In this document: piece by piece, positions 26,301 through 35,207 of the stretch
Numbering within the stretch: the stretch's first letter is position 1
Layout: the number at the start of each line of letters is the position of its first letter
Assembly: GCF_001886195.1 (NCBI RefSeq)
Contig: NZ_JXLB01000004.1
Span: forward strand, 1 to 64,000
DNA: 64,000 nucleotides
Direction: 5' to 3'
Source: Enterococcus ratti
GTDB taxonomy: Bacteria; Bacillota; Bacilli; Lactobacillales; Enterococcaceae
The notes under the pieces: model-generated
What the model was told of the DNA's origin: nothing
Database searches by the model: none
The model's input: only the letters and a program-made list of their open reading frames with translations
Program-made: the position numbers and the translations under genes

Positions 26301-27391
26301 GAGAAATCAATCATCATCATCACGCACATGATGCGTATTTAAATGGAGTAGTCGCTATTGCCTTGTTAAAAAAGTATCCTAAATTAGCGCCTGAATTTGT
26401 GTACGGTCGTTACCCCAAATTTAATTCAGCAAAGGAAAATAAAGCAACGGCTAAAAAAGAACTTTATTCCAATATTTTAAGATTCTTTGAAAAAGAGAAG
26501 TACTGGCATGATGACAATGGTGAAATCTTTTGGGATAAGGCAAGACATCTTCCTCAAATTAAAAAGGTGATTCATTCACATCAAGTAAACATAGTGAAAA
26601 AAGTAGAAGTACAAACAGGGGCGTTCTATAAAGAAACAGTAAACTCCAAAGAAAAGCCAGATAAGTTGATTAAACGAAAAAATAATTGGGATGTTACAAA
26701 GTATGGTGGATTTGGCAGTCCAGTGGCAGCTTACGCAGTTGCATTTATTTATGAAAAAGGAAAGAACCGCAAGAAAACAAAAGCCATTGAAGGAATCATG
26801 ATGATGGATCAAGCATCATTTGAAAAAGATCCAATTTCTTTCTTAAGAGAAAAAGGATACCCTAATGTGATACGATGGATCAAATTACCTAAATATACGT
26901 TGTTTGAATTAGAAAGTGGCCGGCGCAGGATGCTTGCTAGTCACCAAGAGCTACAAAAAGCCAATTCGTTTATTCTACCAGAAAGGCTTGTGACATTGCT
27001 TTACCATGCGAAACATTATGATGAAGTTTCCCATAAAGAAAGTTATAATTACGTAAATGAACATCGTCATGAATTTAATGAGCTATTAAATCAGGTAATC
27101 CATTTTTCAGATAAATATACGTTGGCTACTAAAAATACAGACAAAATTAAAGAATTATATGATAAAAATCAAGCAGGAGATGTTCAAAAAATGGCGCAAT
27201 CATTTGTAAATTTGATGCAGTTGAATGCAATAGGAGCACCTGCAGATTTTAAATTTTTTGATGCATCTATTCCAAGAAAACGGTATAACAGTGTAACTGA
27301 AATTTGGGAAGCAACGATTATTTACCAATCCATTACCGGGCTGTATGAAACTAGGAGAAGGATGGCAGATCTATGGGCTGGCGTACAGTAA
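23375..27391 (+). CDS. cas9: CRISPR-associated endonuclease Cas9 (type II-A)
   Basis: A 1338-residue dual-RNA-guided nuclease. RuvC-I is [13 protein letters not shown] with Asp10. An arginine-rich bridge helix follows ([17 protein letters not shown], about 61-77). RuvC-II has Glu767 (IVIEMAREN). The HNH domain has His845 ([10 protein letters not shown]). RuvC-III has His983 and Asp986 (HHHHAHDAY). All catalytic residues are present. The C-terminal domain has RKRYNS with Arg1301 and Arg1303, aligned with SpCas9 Arg1333/Arg1335 that read NGG. Length and wording place it near the E. faecium Cas9. It overlaps cas1 by 19 bases. A cre-like sequence (TGCAAACGCTTCGA, 12 of 14) lies about 65 bases upstream. 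Confidence 0.97.
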   Translation: MTKEYTIGLDIGTNSVGWAIVTDDYRLMSKKMSVHGMTERKKIKKNFWGARLFDEGQTAQVRRNKRTSRRRLTRRRFRITELQKIFAEELLKKDANFFARLDESFLVPEDKNYARSPIFPTLEEKSYYQSYPTIYHLRQKLADSTEKADIRLIYLALAHIIKYRGHFLFEGELNTENTSIEETFKEFLAIYNQQFEQAVDFHEPVLTILTDKLSKTKKVEKILTYYPAEKMNGCLAQFLKLIVGNQGNFKQVFALEEEAKIQFSKETYEEELENIVEKSLDEVADVFLQAKKVYDAILLSDILSTKKKNTKAKLSLGMIERYEDHKKDLEEFKRFVKAKCPDTYAVFFKDISKNGYAGYIDGKTTQADFYKFVKKKLNGVPESERFLEKIEQENFLLKQRTFANGVIPHQIHLTELKAIIERQKHYYPFLEQEREKIISLLTFRIPYYVGPLAQTEKTSSFAWLERKTAEKIKPWNASKVIDYSASAIKFIQRMINCDTYLPSEKVLPKHSLLYQKYMIFNELTKVVYKDERGIKHKFSSEEKKTIFKELFQKHSKVTVKKLQNFLFANYNLEDVEILGIDKAFNASYATYHDFLNIAKPQEEKMKKLLEDPEMAEMFEEIVKILTIFEDREMIKTQLKKYQDIFEPAVFKKLMKKHYTGWGRLSQRLINGIKDRKTQKTILDYLIDDDDFPQHRNRNFMQLINDENLSFKSEIAKELTLTNGQSMKEIVEAIPGSPAIKKGIWQTLKIVEELITIMGDKPKNIVIEMARENQTTAKGISRSHPRLKSLEEALKNFDSQLLKEHPVDNQALQKDRLYLYYLQNGKDMYTEKPLDIHRLSEYDIDHIIPRNFIVDNSIDNKVLVASKENRIKKDDVPGEAVVQRMRAYWEKLLKAKLISEKKFSYLTKLKLTPEDKARFIQRQIVETRQITKQVAAILNQRFNTQEEIEKNEGTRIITLKSALVSQFRKTFGIYKVREINHHHHAHDAYLNGVVAIALLKKYPKLAPEFVYGRYPKFNSAKENKATAKKELYSNILRFFEKEKYWHDDNGEIFWDKARHLPQIKKVIHSHQVNIVKKVEVQTGAFYKETVNSKEKPDKLIKRKNNWDVTKYGGFGSPVAAYAVAFIYEKGKNRKKTKAIEGIMMMDQASFEKDPISFLREKGYPNVIRWIKLPKYTLFELESGRRRMLASHQELQKANSFILPERLVTLLYHAKHYDEVSHKESYNYVNEHRHEFNELLNQVIHFSDKYTLATKNTDKIKELYDKNQAGDVQKMAQSFVNLMQLNAIGAPADFKFFDASIPRKRYNSVTEIWEATIIYQSITGLYETRRRMADLWAGVQ

Positions 27392-28239
27392 TTATTAACA
27401 CACATTCAAAACTAACCTATACAAACAATCATCTAGTTTTTAAAAGTGCGCAAACGGTCGAAAAGATTCATCTTTCAGAAATTGATGTTCTGCTTTTAGA
27501 GACAACAGATATCACGCTTACGACGATGCTGGTTAAACGCTTGATGGATGAAAAAATTTTAGTCATCTTTTGTGATGACAAACGGTTACCAACAGCCAAA
27601 CTATTACCGTTTTATGGTCGTCATGACAGTAGTTTGCAACTAACCAAGCAACTTCAATGGACAAAACAAGCAAAGGGAAGTGTTTGGACAGAAATCATTG
27701 CACAAAAAATTCAAAATCAAAGTTGTTTTTTGCAGACCCAAAATTTCCATGAAAAAGCCAAAGCACTTTTGAATTTATACGACGAACTGGAAGTATTCGA
27801 TCCGACAAATCGAGAAGGACATGCAGCAAGAATCTATTTTCAAACATTATTCGGAAATAAATTTACCCGGGAGTCTTCTACCGCAATTAATGCAAGCTTG
27901 GATTATGGTTATACGCTACTAATGAGTTTATTTGCCAGAGAAATTGTTAAAAATGGATGTATGACACAATTTGGTTTAAAACATGCCAATCAATTTAATG
28001 ACTTTAATCGAGCAAGCGATTTAATGGAACCTTTTCGCCCACTAGTTGATCAAATTGTGTTTGCGTATCGGGAAAAAGAATTTCCCGTCATTAAAAGAAG
28101 ACTATTTGATTTATTTTTGGTGAAATATACTTATGGCAAAAAAGAAATGTTTTTAACAAATATTGTGGCCGATTATACAAATAAAGTCATCAAGGGATTA
28201 AATAATGAGTGGAAAGGAGTTCCTCAATTTAGGATATGA
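27373..28239 (+). CDS. cas1: CRISPR integrase Cas1 (type II-A)
   Basis: The 288-residue integrase subunit that inserts new spacers at the leader end together with Cas2. The N-terminal [15 protein letters not shown] is typical of type II Cas1. Metal-binding residues are expected in EGHAARIYF and in the helix containing [17 protein letters not shown]. It starts inside the cas9 3' end (19-base overlap), with AGGAG about 14 bases upstream, and its stop overlaps the cas2 start (ATGA). It is intact, so acquisition could be functional. Confidence 0.96.
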   Translation: MGWRTVIINTHSKLTYTNNHLVFKSAQTVEKIHLSEIDVLLLETTDITLTTMLVKRLMDEKILVIFCDDKRLPTAKLLPFYGRHDSSLQLTKQLQWTKQAKGSVWTEIIAQKIQNQSCFLQTQNFHEKAKALLNLYDELEVFDPTNREGHAARIYFQTLFGNKFTRESSTAINASLDYGYTLLMSLFAREIVKNGCMTQFGLKHANQFNDFNRASDLMEPFRPLVDQIVFAYREKEFPVIKRRLFDLFLVKYTYGKKEMFLTNIVADYTNKVIKGLNNEWKGVPQFRI

Positions 28240-28580
28240 GCTATCGCTATATGAGAATGATATTGATGTTTGACATGCCAACAGATACAAGTGAGGATCG
28301 TAAAGCTTATCGAAAGTTTAGAAAATTTTTATTAAGTGAAGGTTTTATTATGCATCAATTTTCTGTCTATAGTAAGTTGTTATTAAATAATACAGCGAGT
28401 CAAGCAATGCTAGGAAGATTGAAGACGAATAATCCTAAAAAAGGATTAATTACATTGCTAACAGTGACGGAAAAACAATTTTCACGAATGGTTTATTTGA
28501 ATGGAGCAAAGGACATACGTATAGCCAATTCTGATCAGCGCGTGGTGTTTTTAGGGGAGGACGTATATGATGAATCTTAA
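28236..28580 (+). CDS. cas2: CRISPR adaptation protein Cas2 (type II-A)
   Basis: A 114-residue ferredoxin-fold protein that dimerises as the core of the Cas1-Cas2 integration complex. The N-terminal strand [20 protein letters not shown] has Asp13 at the conserved position. It overlaps cas1 by four bases and csn2 by fourteen, so all four cas genes are translationally coupled. Length and motif are normal for type II-A. Confidence 0.95.
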   Translation: MSYRYMRMILMFDMPTDTSEDRKAYRKFRKFLLSEGFIMHQFSVYSKLLLNNTASQAMLGRLKTNNPKKGLITLLTVTEKQFSRMVYLNGAKDIRIANSDQRVVFLGEDVYDES

Positions 28581-29217
28581 TTTTTCTTTGCTCGACCAAC
28601 CAGTAAAAATTGAAAAAGGAACATTCTTTGTTATTGAAGATGTTGCGGTATTTGCAAATGTTATTAAGTGGTTCTACCAATATGAGGAAAAAGGGGAACT
28701 AAAGTTATTTGATCATCACTACAAATTAATGAAACCTACAGAAATAATGATCGTGACGGATATTTTAGGATTTGATATAAACTCTTCAGCAGTTTTAAAA
28801 TTGATTTATGCAGATTTGGAACAACAGTTAAATGAAAAAGTAGAAGTAAAGTCAATGATTGATAAATTGACCGCTACGATCAGTGAATTGATCGGCTATG
28901 AGCTGTTGGATCATGAATTAGATTTGGAGAGTGATGAGATTACTATTTTAGAATTATTCAAAGCGTTAGGAGTGAAAATTGAGACACGAAGTGATACTCT
29001 CTTTGAGAAGTTGCTGGAGATTTTACAAATTTATAAATATCTCTCAAAAAAGAAATTATTAGTGTTTATTAATGTTTGCGCCTACCTAAAGTTAGAAGAA
29101 CTATCTGAAATACAAAATTACATTTCTTTATATAATATGGATGTTCTATTTTTAGAGCCTCGTAAGATTCAAGGAATAACACAAACAATTTTAGATAAAG
29201 ACTATTTTTTAGTCTAA
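28567..29217 (+). CDS. csn2: CRISPR adaptation protein Csn2
   Basis: A 216-residue Csn2 protein, the marker of subtype II-A. Csn2 forms a tetrameric ring that binds free double-stranded DNA ends and is needed for spacer acquisition. The N-terminal [20 protein letters not shown] is characteristic. GGGGAGGA precedes the paired ATG codons; either may serve as start. The gene ends about 125 bases before the first repeat, and the leader begins right after its stop. Confidence 0.93.
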   Translation: MMNLNFSLLDQPVKIEKGTFFVIEDVAVFANVIKWFYQYEEKGELKLFDHHYKLMKPTEIMIVTDILGFDINSSAVLKLIYADLEQQLNEKVEVKSMIDKLTATISELIGYELLDHELDLESDEITILELFKALGVKIETRSDTLFEKLLEILQIYKYLSKKKLLVFINVCAYLKLEELSEIQNYISLYNMDVLFLEPRKIQGITQTILDKDYFLV

Positions 29218-29219
29218 TA

Positions 29220-29341
29220 ATTATGGTAAAATATATTTAAAAACAACTAGTAGAAGTAATTATTACTAAGCATTCAAGACGAAAGTTTTGCTATGGACGA
29301 ATAGCGTGAAGCTAAAATAGCGCAGAAAAATTTTCTGCGAG
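29220..29341 (+). promoter_or_regulatory. CRISPR leader
   Basis: AT-rich leader between csn2 and the first repeat. Its last 21 bases contain a perfect palindrome, CGCAGAAAA-A-TTTTCTGCG (29321-29339), two bases before repeat 1. Upstream are the short inverted repeats GCTATggacgaATAGC and TAGCgtgaaGCTA, and AAGCATTCAA (about 29268-29277), which equals ten bases of the repeat's complement. Confidence 0.75.
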
Positions 29342-29575
29342 GTTTTAGAGCTATGTTGTTTTGAATGCTTCCAAAACATAGCAAATGATAGGAGATGTTA
29401 AAAGTGTGTTTTAGAGCTATGTTGTTTTGAATGCTTCCAAAACAGATTCTACGCTTTTTATTGAACAGGAAAAGTTTTAGAGCTATGTTGTTTTGAATGC
29501 TTCCAAAACGATTAAACGTTTGATATACGTTCGCTATGTGTTTTAGAGTTATGTTATTTTTAATACTTCCAAATC
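29342..29575 (+). CRISPR. Type II-A CRISPR array, four repeats and three spacers
   Basis: Three identical 36-bp repeats (GTTTTAGAGC...TTCCAAAAC) lie at 29342-29377, 29408-29443 and 29474-29509, and a degenerate one at 29540-29575. The three spacers are exactly 30 bp (29378-29407, 29444-29473, 29510-29539). The repeat pairs with the tracrRNA anti-repeat. Orientation follows from the leader and the degenerate terminal repeat. I recognise no spacer target. Confidence 0.97.
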
Positions 29576-29605
29576 TTGAAAAATGTAGTTTCCCAGTGTA
29601 TGATT

Positions 29606-29669
29606 GATTTGTAGCTATATTATTTTGAATGAGGAGGTTCTGTTATGATTGAATTGTTTTAGAGCAATG
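29606..29669 (+). repeat. Decayed repeats beyond the array end
   Basis: Exactly 30 bases after repeat 4, bases 29606-29631 match the first 26 repeat positions with six mismatches, while the last ten have diverged. Bases 29656-29669 (GTTTTAGAGCAATG) match the first 14 repeat positions with one mismatch. These look like fossil repeats 5 and 6. Confidence 0.75.
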
Positions 29670-29688
29670 AAAAATAGAGAGTGTATGG

Positions 29689-29729
29689 AGAACAATAGTT
29701 AGTGAAAAGCTGACTATTGTTCTTTTTTG
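29689..29729 (+). terminator. Terminator of the CRISPR array
   Basis: AGAACAATAGT (29689-29699) pairs with ACTATTGTTCT (29713-29723), extended by TAG/CTG, followed by six T. Confidence 0.88.
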
Positions 29730-29946
29730 ATTTAAAATGTCTTAAATTATGTATGCGTTCAAAAGTCAAGAATCATGCCAAAAAGACAAATCTAATAAAT
29801 AGAGTAGGAAAAGCTTTTGCCTATTTTTAATTATGAGAAAAGCTGTTTTCTTATAAAAAACCTTTTTTTCCATTCCCATTTTTTTCATATCGTTGGACGA
29901 TTGCATAGACTGCTAGTACCATAAAATGAAAGAGGAGGTAAATTAC

Positions 29947-30318
29947 ATGTTTGATTCAAAGCTTGTTTTTTATTCAGAATGGTTTATTGCTATTTTAAAC
30001 ATTGCTTCAATCATCATTTTAATGATAGGCGCTAGTTTAGTTTTAAAAAATTTTTTTGATTGGACACGACTAAAAAAAGACTATGGTGAGCGCAATTTCC
30101 GAAATGCAGAAGTTCGTAAATTATTAGCTAGCTATATTTTGTTAAGCTTAGAAGTACTGGTAGTAGCAGATATTATTGAATCGGTAATTAAGCCAACGTG
30201 GACGGATATTCTAAAGTTAGCGGTAATTATTATTATTCGTACAGTTATTTCTTATTTTTTAAATTTAGAGACGCAAGATAAACAGCAGGCGAAAGTAGGA
30301 AGATTTAATGGAAATTAA
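29947..30318 (+). CDS. DUF1622 family membrane protein, first of a tandem pair
   Basis: A 123-residue protein with three hydrophobic helices (about residues 12-35, 60-80, 85-103). It matches the DUF1622 pattern: first helix ending near a basic stretch (DWTRLKKDYGER), then LLASYILLSLEVLVVADIIESV, then a helix with IIIRTVISYFLNLE. The family's function is unknown. I place the start at the ATG at 29947 after AGAGGAGG, not at the in-frame ATG 21 bases upstream. It overlaps the next, homologous gene by 11 bases, so the pair probably forms a complex. Confidence 0.82.
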   Translation: MFDSKLVFYSEWFIAILNIASIIILMIGASLVLKNFFDWTRLKKDYGERNFRNAEVRKLLASYILLSLEVLVVADIIESVIKPTWTDILKLAVIIIIRTVISYFLNLETQDKQQAKVGRFNGN

Positions 30319-30670
30319 CTTGATGGAACGATTAGCACCATACTTAGAAAAACTTGTGTTATTACTTGATATATTTGCTCTTTTTCTTCTTTTATGGGGA
30401 GCATGGTTAGCTGTAAAAGATTTTCTTTGGTATTCCTTTACAAAAAGTAAACGGAAAGAAGGACGAATCAGTCAAAATAATGCCATCAAAAAAATGTTAG
30501 GTGGTTATATTTTGTTAAGCCTTGAAATACTGGTTTCAGCAGGAATCATTGAATCAATCACTAAACCGACATTGCAAGACGTTTTTCAACTGGCTGCGTT
30601 AGTAGTTATTCGTACGATTATTTCTTACTTCTTAAATAAAGAAATTGGTTCGGATATCAAAAAAGGATAG
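30308..30670 (+). CDS. DUF1622 family membrane protein, second of a tandem pair
   Basis: A 120-residue paralogue of the preceding protein. Shared wording includes GGYILLSLEILVSAGIIESI followed by RTIISYFLNKE. It has three helices in the same arrangement. The start codon lies within the end of the first gene, indicating coupled translation. Two dissimilar but homologous small membrane subunits suggest a hetero-oligomeric channel or pore, which is inference only. It is followed by a terminator and has no functional link visible to the adjacent CRISPR locus. Confidence 0.82.
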   Translation: MEINLMERLAPYLEKLVLLLDIFALFLLLWGAWLAVKDFLWYSFTKSKRKEGRISQNNAIKKMLGGYILLSLEILVSAGIIESITKPTLQDVFQLAALVVIRTIISYFLNKEIGSDIKKG

Positions 30671-30730
30671 ATGAACAGGAAAAAAATAAGTAATATCTAG
30701 GTAAGGGGAGTTAAAGGAAGCATTTTTTAA

Positions 30731-30768
30731 ACCAAAAAGAAAAACTAATTTTAGCTTTTCCTTTTGGT
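30731..30768 (+). terminator. Imperfect terminator after the DUF1622 pair
   Basis: ACCAAAAAGAAAAACT pairs with AGCTTTTCCTTTTGGT at 14 of 16 positions around a six-base loop. The T-run after it is poor; on the minus strand the A-rich left side supplies one, so it could serve the converging Mga-like gene. Confidence 0.55.
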
Positions 30769-30908
30769 CTATCTTTAGCTTTATGTTAAGGAAAGTTTTT
30801 GAATACTATTTGAATTACTGAAAAGACGTCTAATACTTGTTTTCTTTTTACCAAAATACCTACAGTAAATGAATTTTATTATAAGTTAAATATTTTTTGC
30901 TAGATACT

Positions 30909-32329
30909 TTATTTAAGTGCCCATATAATTGATTTTTCAAGATTATCTACTGACACAGGAATAATCGTTGGAATTTCATCTGCTTCTGGTGTGTAAAGGG
31001 TTCTTTCACATAAAATTCGATGGTTTTCTTTTTTTGCAAAATCTTTTAATTCATCGTTTAGTTGACTATGAATGGTAGGCTCTATTTTAATGTCTAAGGT
31101 GGCAACTGCTTCTAATGCTTCACGATAAATTAAATATTTTATGTCTGAATTTGTGACAATACAAATATGAAGTTGAGTTTTGTCAATACGTAAAATCGCA
31201 CTTAACTTAACGACAAATGTGTTCATGCAATTGCTATTAATGCGTAACGAATAAGGCAATTGATCAAGCCAATGCTTAAATAAAGGCTGTATTTCATTCA
31301 ATAAGGCCTGCTGTTTTGGTGTTAAAATAGAAAATTTTTCAGGCATGAAAAGCTGATAATTGTCCCATGCGGAACGCATTAAACGAAATAACGCTCGCTC
31401 AATGCTTTATTTCCGACAAATGTTCGATTGAAATAGACTTCAAATTGAGTAATCAATTCCTTGATTTCGTGATTATTGTCAATAAAAACTTGATGTAGTC
31501 GATAAAAATCTTCTTCAACGGCTTGGTAAGAGTTAAATCCATAGTCACATAGGTTAAATAGAATTAAGATAAAATAAACTTCGTTTTCTTGATAATAATC
31601 TTTTAACTTTGATTGTTTCCACACTTCTGTTACATAGTGATAGCTCGGCCGTTTTTTAAGTTCTGTCATGAAATCAATGTTAATCATCAACGGAAACTTA
31701 GCTTGATACAAGTAACCGATCAAAAATCCCATGCGTAAGATTTCTTGATTTTCTTTGTCATAAATGCGACCACTTTTATAGGTAATCTTGTTAATAAAAT
31801 CATTGATAGCAGCTAAATAGCCTTTGGGAAGAATAGGCGTTGCGAGCGTACCCGTTCGATACGTAATATTTAATAATAATAAGCGTCGTTCAATTTCAGT
31901 AAATTTTGGAGAACCATTTTGAATTTTGATACCGCAATCCTCAAAATAAGCGAATACTTGTTTCTTTAAAGAATAAGCTTTGCTAACAGAAATATATTCG
32001 GTTTCTGTCAATTGAATATAGTTAGGCTCTTTTTCAAGGTATAACTGACAAGTTTTAAGAAATAATGAAGAGCGTGTTAATTTTTGCATCAAAAGAAAAC
32101 GTGGGATATCAGGTGCAAAATACAAAAAATAGCGATTTTTTTCTCTTTGTGTATAGATGATTTCAGGTTCCAGTTCTTTTTTAAGATCTTTAATATCGTT
32201 TAGCAAAGTAGTTTTGCAGACTTGTAATAATTTTGATAATACATCTATGTCAATTTCTTTTTTGTTGTAGAATTGGTCACAAAGAAATAATTGACGTAAA
32301 ATATTTTTTTCCAAATAGTCTTCAAACAT
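30909..32329 (-). pseudogene. Mga/AtxA-family transcriptional regulator split by a frameshift
   Basis: Two frames on the minus strand (32329-31379, 316 residues, and 31379-30909, 156 residues) abut through TAATG. Inserting one T in GTTTAATG joins them as RYFVLMRSAWDNYQLF, giving about 472 residues, the usual Mga length. The first part has the N-terminal helix-turn-helix region (DVLSKLLQVCKTTLLNDIKDLKKEL) and the PRD-like middle. The second holds the rest and the EIIB-like C-terminal domain. These regulators activate surface or sugar-use genes and respond to PTS phosphorylation. A true split with coupled translation, a pseudogene, or a sequencing error are all possible. Confidence 0.75.
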
Positions 32330-32950
32330 TAGAACTCCCCCACTTTATTTATTGTTAAACAATATTGCGTTAATTATGCCATGGTTTAAGAATAAAAGCA
32401 TCTTTATTTTTTTTGAAATGGCACTAAATACGCATATTAGTATGGATTTATGTTATAAAAGTTGGAATTCTAAAAAAATGAAGAGAAAAATGAAAATGAA
32501 AATGAAATGAGTATACGGATAAATAAAATAATATTTTTTAAAATATACGTTTTTATTTTTAAAAAATACAAAAAAACAACTATTTTTTATCTCATATTTG
32601 ATTGAAATATTCGTTGTTAAAATATGAATATTCTGAATAATTAGATTTTGACTATTTTTTTCAAAAAAAAACCGTTTTTTAGAGGTGTTATAAAAAAAAT
32701 TATCTCATTTTTTATTTTATAGTCAGTAATCTAAGACAAATATAAAGAGAAAAGGTTAGCCAAAGAAGAGAGGAAAGGGACATTCCTTTTTTTATTTAAT
32801 TCAGCGATGAAAAGTTTTTCTTACAATAGATTTTCATCGTTTAACCGAGCAAATAGTTAGGGAGATAGTGCTTACTTGATTGATAAATAAAAAAAGGTTT
32901 GGAGGAAAAAGAAAGCGAATCATAATTGAACAAATGGTAAAGGTGAATAA
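32330..32950. other. Very AT-rich intergenic stretch
   Basis: About 620 bases with long A and T runs and no gene. A 9-bp inverted repeat, CGATGAAAA (32805-32813) and TTTTCATCG (32831-32839), lies near the right end. The Mga-like gene's promoter should lie in the left part, but I cannot place it with confidence. Confidence 0.45.
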
Positions 32951-32951
32951 A

Positions 32952-33420
32952 ATGAAAGAACCCAGTGAAGAAAAGTTTAATGAATCATAATATTCAAATA
33001 ATTGCATTAGGTGGGGCAATTGGAACCTAATTATACTTAGATTCTGCTAAAGCCATTAAGTTGGCAGCGGCCTGCTTAGCTTAGCCATCTGTAGACTAAT
33101 GCGTGTAATAGGTGAACTATTTCAATCAATTGGTAATTTCGTTTATTGCTATTTGGGTGGCACTGGGCTTTTTTGGTAAATTAGATGTATTGGTTATGCT
33201 AGATGAGTACAAAATTGATTGAATTAACGGCTATTGGATTGTATATTCATTTTTAACTAACAGATTTTTCTTCCATGATTAGTAATATACTTGCTTTTAG
33301 TATTTTAGGCTTTATTAATCGATTGCTGTGCGTTGGTTTGGTAAATTAGAATCATTATTCTCGGGATCAAGCTTGTCGGTATTTTATTTACAGGTGGGAT
33401 ATTTTTATTAGGACTTTCTT
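32952..33420 (+). pseudogene. Relic of an APC-family amino-acid permease
   Basis: Scattered frames preserve permease wording: MNHNIQIIALGGAIGT (from about 32980, the first helix of YfnA/GabP-like permeases), WVALGFFGKLD, then RWFGKLESLF and GIKLVGILFTGGIFLLGL (about 33320-33415). Many stops and frameshifts separate them, and only about 150 of roughly 450 codons are left. An AAAGGTG-ATG at 32942-32954 may be the original start. Confidence 0.75.
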
Positions 33421-33424
33421 ATCT

Positions 33425-33452
33425 CTTTTTTGTTGCAAATGCAACAAAAAAG
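33425..33452 (+). promoter_or_regulatory. Palindromic operator over the marR promoter
   Basis: CTTTTTTGTTGCA (33425-33437) and TGCAACAAAAAAG (33440-33452) are perfect inverted repeats around AA. They overlap a promoter with TTGCAA (33433-33438) and TAAAAT (33455-33460), 16 bases apart. The TTGCAW half-site is typical for MarR proteins, so autoregulation is likely. Confidence 0.75.
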
Positions 33453-33490
33453 TGTAAAATAATTCTAAGACTTATACAAAGGAGGGTGAA

Positions 33491-33943
33491 ATGGACGAAA
33501 TTGTAAGAGATATTGGTGCGATTTCTCGAGCTTTGGATTCGATTAGTAATATTGAGTTTAAAGAAGTATATTTGACAAGAGGACAATATCTTTATTTAGT
33601 GAGGATTTGTGAACATCCGGGGATTATTCAAGAGAAGCTATCAGAGATGATCAACGTTGACCGTACGACAACGGCACGAGGAGTAAAACAGCTTGAAAAA
33701 AAAGGATTAATAAAAAGTACCGTAGATAACCATAATAAAAAAATTAAAAAACTATATGCGACAGAACAAGGAAAAAAGGTTTATCCGTTTATTCTTCGAG
33801 AACACCATTATTCTAACCAAGTGGCTGTTAAAGGATTATCCGTTCAAGAAATCAATCAATTGCAAAAATTGTTAAAAAAAGTGCGGAAAAATGTCAGTGA
33901 GGACTGGAACTTTGTAAAAAAAGGTCATAAAAGAATTTATTGA
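33491..33943 (+). CDS. MarR-family transcriptional regulator
   Basis: A 150-residue winged-helix repressor. The DNA-binding helices are in IIQEKLSEMINVDRTTTARGVKQLEKKGLI (quoted here by its core, VDRTTTARGVKQLEKKG), with the wing at STVDNHNKKIKKLY. MarR proteins bind as dimers to palindromes and release on ligand binding. AAAGGAGGG precedes the start. It leads a three-gene operon with a GNAT acetyltransferase and a B3/4 protein, and a perfect palindrome covers its promoter. The ligand is unknown. Confidence 0.88.
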   Translation: MDEIVRDIGAISRALDSISNIEFKEVYLTRGQYLYLVRICEHPGIIQEKLSEMINVDRTTTARGVKQLEKKGLIKSTVDNHNKKIKKLYATEQGKKVYPFILREHHYSNQVAVKGLSVQEINQLQKLLKKVRKNVSEDWNFVKKGHKRIY

Positions 33944-33956
33944 AAGGACTAAAATT

Positions 33957-34475
33957 ATGAAGAACGTTGAAATAACGCGTATTGCTATTTCAGAAGCAAA
34001 AAAGCTACAAGCTATCAGCATCGAAATTTTTAAAGACACCTTTGAGCAGTACAATAGTGAAGAAATAATGACTGCTTATTTAAAAGAAGCCTATGAAATC
34101 AACAAGCTAATTCAAGAACTTCAAAATAAAAACACAGAATTTTATTGGGCGTTGCTGGCTGATCAAGTGGTTGGTTATTTGAAATTAAATGTAGGACAAG
34201 CACAAACTGAAGCAATGGGAGAGAAATTTTTAGAGATTGAACGAATTTATATCCGCTCTTTTTTTCAAAACATGGGGATTGGTTCTAAATTGATCGAATT
34301 CGCTGTTCAAAAAGCCCGAGAGAAACAAAAACAGAAGATTTGGCTAGGCGTTTGGGCACAAAATTTTTCGGCGTTAAACTTTTATAAAAAACATGAGTTT
34401 AGCCATTACGGTCAACATGTTTTTTACGTGGGAGAGGATCCGCAAATTGATTATATGTTTGTCAAACAAATTTAA
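33957..34475 (+). CDS. GNAT-family N-acetyltransferase
   Basis: A 172-residue acetyl-CoA-dependent transferase. The acetyl-CoA loop is FFQNMGIGSKLIEFAVQKA (motif Q/RxxGxG/A near residues 102-107), followed by LGVWAQNFSALNFYKKHEF, typical of PaiA-like polyamine or amino-acid acetyltransferases. It lies 13 bases after marR and 18 before the next gene. Start ATG follows AAAGGAC. The substrate cannot be told from sequence. Confidence 0.88.
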   Translation: MKNVEITRIAISEAKKLQAISIEIFKDTFEQYNSEEIMTAYLKEAYEINKLIQELQNKNTEFYWALLADQVVGYLKLNVGQAQTEAMGEKFLEIERIYIRSFFQNMGIGSKLIEFAVQKAREKQKQKIWLGVWAQNFSALNFYKKHEFSHYGQHVFYVGEDPQIDYMFVKQI

Positions 34476-34493
34476 CTAAAGAAGGAGCATAAA

Positions 34494-35207
34494 ATGAATA
34501 AAATTATTGTAAATCAAAGTTTTTGGGAAATTTTTCCTGAAGCGGTCATTGAAGTCTTAGTCGTTAAAGGAATTGATAATCATGCAAATAAAGAGAAGAA
34601 AAAGCAATTTCAACAATTACTAAATGATGCAGCCAATAAAGCAAGAACATATTTAACAGAAGAAACCTTTAGTCAAAATGAGATCATTGTTCAATGGCGG
34701 CAAGCCTTTTCACGCTTTAAAACCAAAAAAGGAGCACGTTCTTCAATTGAAGCTTTATTAAAACGTGTAAATCAAAGACGTGAATTTTTTCCTATTAATC
34801 CGTTAGTGGACATCTATAATAGTATTTCATTAAAGTATGGTGTTCCTTGTGGTGGGGAAGATATAGAAAAAATCAAAGGAAATTTATATTTAGGAAAAGC
34901 GCAAGGCGGGGAAAGTTTTTTCCCTTTAGGGGCGGCAGATGATGCACCTGCTTTACCAGAGGAGATTATCTATTATGATGATGAAGGTGCTATTTGTCGT
35001 AGTTTTAATTGGCGGGAAGCACAGCGAACGATGCTAACTGAAAACACCACACAAGCAGTTTTAGTCATTGAGTCGGTCAATCAAGAACAAGCCATACGTG
35101 GTGGCCAAGCAATTATGGAATTGAAAAACAATATTGATCAAATTTTCAACGTAACGAGCATAAGGGGTACTTTAACTAAAAATTACTCAGAAATAACTAT
35201 TCAATAA
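34494..35207 (+). CDS. B3/4 domain protein (PheT B3/B4-like)
   Basis: A 237-residue protein with the B3/B4 domain found in the beta subunit of phenylalanyl-tRNA synthetase, here free-standing. Landmarks are WRQAFSRFKTKKGARSSIEA and NPLVDIYNSISLKYGVPCGGED. In PheT this domain edits mischarged tRNA; free-standing versions are common in Firmicutes and may hydrolyse aminoacyl-tRNA or bind amino acids. It is the last gene of the marR operon, preceded by AAGGAGC. Complete. Confidence 0.85.
   Translation: MNKIIVNQSFWEIFPEAVIEVLVVKGIDNHANKEKKKQFQQLLNDAANKARTYLTEETFSQNEIIVQWRQAFSRFKTKKGARSSIEALLKRVNQRREFFPINPLVDIYNSISLKYGVPCGGEDIEKIKGNLYLGKAQGGESFFPLGAADDAPALPEEIIYYDDEGAICRSFNWREAQRTMLTENTTQAVLVIESVNQEQAIRGGQAIMELKNNIDQIFNVTSIRGTLTKNYSEITIQ

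Noticed and set aside
29378-29407. Possible self-targeting: spacer 1 shares CAAATGATAGGA with 22748-22760
   Set aside because: Only 12 consecutive bases match, outside a full seed-plus-PAM context; expected by chance in AT-rich DNA.
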